Below are positions 45,066 through 47,337 of a DNA stretch of 47,337 nucleotides, piece after piece. The translations under genes were made by a program, and so were the position numbers. Origin of the DNA: REEB48 sp964355085 (GTDB taxonomy: Bacteria; Patescibacteriota; Minisyncoccia; UBA6257; 02-FULL-45-10c); contig CAYHBW010000004.1 in assembly GCA_964355085.1 (NCBI GenBank), forward strand, positions 1 through 47,337, in the 5' to 3' direction. Positions within the stretch are counted from its first letter, which is position 1. Every line of letters begins with the position of its first letter. The notes beneath the pieces were generated by a model, which saw only the letters and a program-made list of their open reading frames with translations, ran no database searches and was not told the origin of the DNA.

Positions 45066-45911
45066 TCAATTCGCGTAATCGATTATTTCTCCAAGCTCAA
45101 GGAATTTCCCATAGGCGTTCCGGATGTGCTGCATGGCTTTTTCCGTGAATGCTTTTGAGTCGGCTATATCCCGGGCGATTTCTTTTTCCGCGGCCTTGAT
45201 TCCTTTTGCCGGGTTGAGGGCGTTGTTCAGGGCGATCATTATCAGATTTCTCGCCTGCGTATTCAATTCTTCCGCTTCTTTGATTTCTGATTCAGCTTTT
45301 TTGAATATGATTTCCGCGTCCTCATTTTTTTCGGTCAAGGCGTCCTGATGTTCGGAAAGGTCGGTTCTGACATTCGCCAGTCGTTCTTCGGCGACCGAGA
45401 GGATGTTTTTTCCCTGGAATACGAAAGTGAAGGCAACCACTTTTTCAGTTTTCGGATTGTAGACCAATGTGCGCCAATCTTTGAAATCTGAAGCCAGTTT
45501 TTTGATATCCTCAAGTCTGTCGGTATTTTCAAGGCGCGATTGGATCTCCTTAAGGCCGTTGTTATTTTCCTTCACGAATTCCGTAAGCGTGATCCGCATT
45601 TTTTTCTGCTGGTCATTGAGATCCTTCAAACCGGAAAGACGATTAAGAAGATCGGCCTGCTCCAGCTTCGTCAGATCGAATATCTTTTCCACCGCCTCTC
45701 TTCTGGTCCTGATTTCCTGGCCAGTCTTATCTTCCGGAGAAACCTCCGGTTTTCTGAAGGTCAGGAAAGTGCTGATCTTGCCGGCGATTCCCCGGAGGGA
45801 GGACTGGAAGGATTCCTGCGCATAGCTTTGCGAGGCGGGTAAAAAAAGACCCGCTACGATAAGGGCCGGAATGACCGACTTATTCAGATTTATCTTAGAG
45901 ATTATAATCAT
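45066..45911 (-). CDS. secreted coiled-coil protein of the sigma operon
   Basis: A 281-residue exported protein. A signal peptide ending near residue 31 (LFLPASQSYAQE) is followed by an almost entirely helical, charged mature chain with long heptad-like stretches (EEADLLNRL-like, AEIIFKKAESEIKEAEELN). No catalytic motif. A central VVAFTFVFQGKN strand is the only beta-like part. It overlaps the anti-sigma-like gene by 17 bases and is the last gene of a sigma-factor operon, so it is likely an output or sensor of that system. Possibly DUF5667-like; not certain. Confidence 0.75.
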   Translation of the reverse strand: MIIISKINLNKSVIPALIVAGLFLPASQSYAQESFQSSLRGIAGKISTFLTFRKPEVSPEDKTGQEIRTRREAVEKIFDLTKLEQADLLNRLSGLKDLNDQQKKMRITLTEFVKENNNGLKEIQSRLENTDRLEDIKKLASDFKDWRTLVYNPKTEKVVAFTFVFQGKNILSVAEERLANVRTDLSEHQDALTEKNEDAEIIFKKAESEIKEAEELNTQARNLIMIALNNALNPAKGIKAAEKEIARDIADSKAFTEKAMQHIRNAYGKFLELGEIIDYAN

Positions 45912-46323
45912 TTAACAGCGCGCGTAAATTTTCGTCCGTGGAATTTTCGAAGATATCTCCGGAGGTTTCATTCAACGCCACCTCCACTTTCTTGGCTGAT
46001 GCTTCATAGTATTTCACCTGGGCGATTTGGATCTGGATATCCATCCCTTCAATCTCATTTTTGAGACTGTTGGCATCAAGGGCGGAAAGGACTTTAGGAG
46101 AGACGAACTTCTGGTTGAAGAGCGACAAGCCGCCGACCATCATGAAAATCATGAGCGCGGAAAGGCCGAAAGCGAAACTGGACCGCATGATTTCCGGGAA
46201 AAGATCGGCCAAGGCGAACGGCTTCGGCTGATTCTGCTGGGAACTCAAAATAAGCATCTTGGATCGTGCCTGAAATTCAGCGCTTGGCCGTATATTTTTA
46301 AGCTTCGTGAATGTCTGTTCCAT
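45895..46323 (-). CDS. single-pass membrane protein, probable anti-sigma factor
   Basis: A 142-residue protein with an N-terminal cytoplasmic segment of about 48 residues, one transmembrane helix (SSFAFGLSALMIFMMVGGLS), and an extracytoplasmic tail of about 70 residues. It has no H-x3-C-x2-C zinc motif. Position directly after an ECF sigma gene with a 26-base overlap, and this topology, suggest an anti-sigma factor. No sequence family is recognised, so the call rests on context. Confidence 0.65.
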   Translation of the reverse strand: MEQTFTKLKNIRPSAEFQARSKMLILSSQQNQPKPFALADLFPEIMRSSFAFGLSALMIFMMVGGLSLFNQKFVSPKVLSALDANSLKNEIEGMDIQIQIAQVKYYEASAKKVEVALNETSGDIFENSTDENLRALLNDYNL

Positions 46324-46861
46324 TGTTTTGATTGTATATGTCCTTGAGATCTTTCAGCGCCCTGTGTTGCATCAACCGGATGGCGCCTTCGCTCTTGTTC
46401 AGGGCGGCGGCGATTTCCGAGTTTTCCATTTCTTCAATGAACCGCATGATTATCAGGTCCTGATAGTCCGGGCGGATCCTGGAAAGGCACTTCCTCACCA
46501 TTTCCATTTCCAGAGTCGTATCTAATTCCTTTTGGGACGACTGGACGAGCTGGATGGAATTTTCATCCACTAGTTCTATTTGGACATTGTTTTTGGAAGT
46601 CCGGTAGAAATCTATGACCGCGTTTCTTGCAATCTGGTAAAGCCAGCTGGAAAAGGGGAATCCTCTGTGTTTGTAGCCGGGCATATTCTTCCAGGCGCTA
46701 AGGAAAACTTCATGGCATAAGTCTTCGGCCTCGGCTTTCCGGCTTACCTTGAAAAGTATGAACCGGTAAATCTGGGGAAGATAATGGTCATAAAGAGCGC
46801 CAAAGGCGGCCTTATCGCCCCTCTTAGCTTCTTTGATATATTGTTTTTCAGCTTCTAACAT
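46298..46861 (-). CDS. ECF-type RNA polymerase sigma factor
   Basis: A 187-residue group IV sigma factor. Region 2: FGALYDHYLPQIYRFILFKV and AEDLCHEVFLSAWKNMPG with PFSSWLYQIARNAVIDFYR; region 4: IRPDYQDLIIMRFIEEMENS then EIAAALNKSEGAIRLMQHRA. Regions 1.1 and 3 are absent. It redirects RNA polymerase to a regulon that probably includes its own operon. A minus-strand TATAAT (46916-46921 region) lies about 55 bases upstream. First gene of sigma/anti-sigma-like/secreted-protein operon. Confidence 0.93.
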   Translation of the reverse strand: MLEAEKQYIKEAKRGDKAAFGALYDHYLPQIYRFILFKVSRKAEAEDLCHEVFLSAWKNMPGYKHRGFPFSSWLYQIARNAVIDFYRTSKNNVQIELVDENSIQLVQSSQKELDTTLEMEMVRKCLSRIRPDYQDLIIMRFIEEMENSEIAAALNKSEGAIRLMQHRALKDLKDIYNQNNGTDIHEA

Positions 46862-46947
46862 AGATAACGAATGAAGGGGGGTTCGGTTACGAGCCGTTTT
46901 TCAGCCCCACACTATCATTATATACCCCTTAAAAATTAAAAAGTCCT

Positions 46948-46972
46948 ACTCTGGGAGTGGGACGACATGAAA
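46948..46972 (-). terminator. terminator after tRNA-Pro
   Basis: Minus strand TCCCACTC-cca-GAGTAGGA followed by CTTTTTAATTTTT. Confidence 0.6.
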
Positions 46973-47008
46973 TTATTATCAGATATTTTTAATTAGGATT
47001 CAAGTTTG

Positions 47009-47079
47009 TCGGAGTGCTGGGAATCGAACCCAGGCTTCCTGCTCCCAAAGCAGGTATACTACCATTATACTACACTCCG
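47009..47079 (-). tRNA. tRNA-Pro(TGG)
   Basis: A 71-nt cloverleaf on the minus strand: acceptor CGGAGTG/CACTCCG, anticodon stem CCTGC/GCAGG with loop TTTGGGA (anticodon TGG), T-arm CTGGGTTCGATTCCCAG. No encoded CCA. Confidence 0.93.
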
Positions 47080-47197
47080 AAATCGGTTCTTCCATATACT
47101 AACCGCTTTCCCGGGAAAATAAAAGGTTTACTTTCAATCCGATCGGTGAAGATTGCGGGTGGCGGATTTTCCTGTTATATATTAATTAAAGTCTATT

Positions 47198-47269
47198 GCC
47201 CTCGTAGCTTAATGGATAAAGCAGGACTCTTCTAAGGTCTTGATGGGGGTTCGATTCCCTCCGAGGGCA
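47198..47269 (+). tRNA. tRNA-Arg(TCT)
   Basis: A 72-nt cloverleaf: acceptor GCCCTCG/CGAGGGC, anticodon loop CTTCTAA (anticodon TCT, reads AGA), T-arm GGGGGTTCGATTCCCTC. Discriminator A, no CCA. The last 68 bases of the window hold nothing recognisable. Confidence 0.92.
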
Positions 47270-47337
47270 CATTACCGTGTTCTACGTATAAAGTTCAATA
47301 GCTTGGAATAGATTTAATGATATCCATCGGGGTTTTC

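Noticed and set aside
1..47337. CRISPR array or insertion sequence
   Set aside because: No regularly spaced direct repeats, no transposase motif and no terminal repeats with target duplication were seen.

Overview
The window looks like a chromosome segment from a Patescibacteria (Candidate Phyla Radiation) bacterium, most likely Parcubacteria-like. I infer this from sequence features and remembered family traits, not from a search. The supporting features are short intergenic spaces, several shortened repair and envelope enzymes (UvrB, UvrC, a Mur ligase without its N-terminal domain, a half-size MFS protein), tRNAs without an encoded CCA end, an EF-Tu-domain-like small protein, a membrane-anchored Clp ATPase, and many monocistronic ORFan genes. 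No rRNA, CRISPR array, transposase or prophage was seen, and no stretch of more than about 240 bases lacks a gene or RNA.

Layout. 1-6.8 kb: an ORFan cassette, uvrB (minus), ruvA overlapping a Mur ligase gene, a beta-CASP RNase-like hydrolase, and a second ORFan cassette. 6.8-10 kb: a LOG-like protein, an EF-Tu-domain-like/MgtC/amino-acid-permease cluster, and a BCAM0308-type zinc protein. 10-11.3 kb: tRNA-Arg(CCG), tRNA-like debris, and two small genes sharing a duplicated promoter/leader. 11.3-18.1 kb: a membrane protein, a ceramidase-like protein, EndoQ-like PHP nuclease, and a three-gene operon (small membrane protein, membrane-tethered two-AAA Clp ATPase, half-MFS protein). 18.1-25.7 kb: a lipoprotein, PolX, Nudix, the infC-rpmI-rplT operon (minus), an aspartoacylase-like protein, a TipAS protein, and ssrA with smpB (minus). 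25.7-35.7 kb: argS, ORFans, ileS, trpS, RNase J and tRNA-Leu. 35.9-42.4 kb: a peptide-binding lipoprotein-like SBP, secG, a DUF360/holin-like protein, uvrC and gpmI. 42.5-47.3 kb: RNase Y, HU, an ECF sigma/membrane anti-sigma-like/secreted-protein operon, tRNA-Pro(TGG) and tRNA-Arg(TCT).

How it works together. Repair (UvrB, UvrC, RuvA, PolX, EndoQ), RNA decay and ribosome rescue (RNase J, RNase Y, beta-CASP hydrolase, tmRNA, SmpB) and translation (three aminoacyl-tRNA synthetases, IF3, L35, L20) dominate. Two promoter styles appear. Several housekeeping genes have an extended -10 (TGnTATAAT-like) only 6-7 bases before ATG and no Shine-Dalgarno, so they are probably leaderless. ORFan cassettes instead have a TTGACx-17 bp-TATAAT-like promoter, usually a strong Shine-Dalgarno, and a private terminator.

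Most notable observations: (1) a roughly 147-nt structured RNA with covarying helices ends exactly at the start codon of both rpmI (L35-L20) and ileS; (2) IleRS contains a complete histidine-phosphatase domain; (3) palindromic DNA repeats sit in-frame inside argS, ileS, uvrC, trpS and polX, with one 42-bp element read in different frames in argS and ileS; (4) UvrB and UvrC both lack their UVR interaction domains; (5) PolX has QxQ in place of the PHP HxH motif, and ArgRS lacks the two histidines of its HIGH motif.
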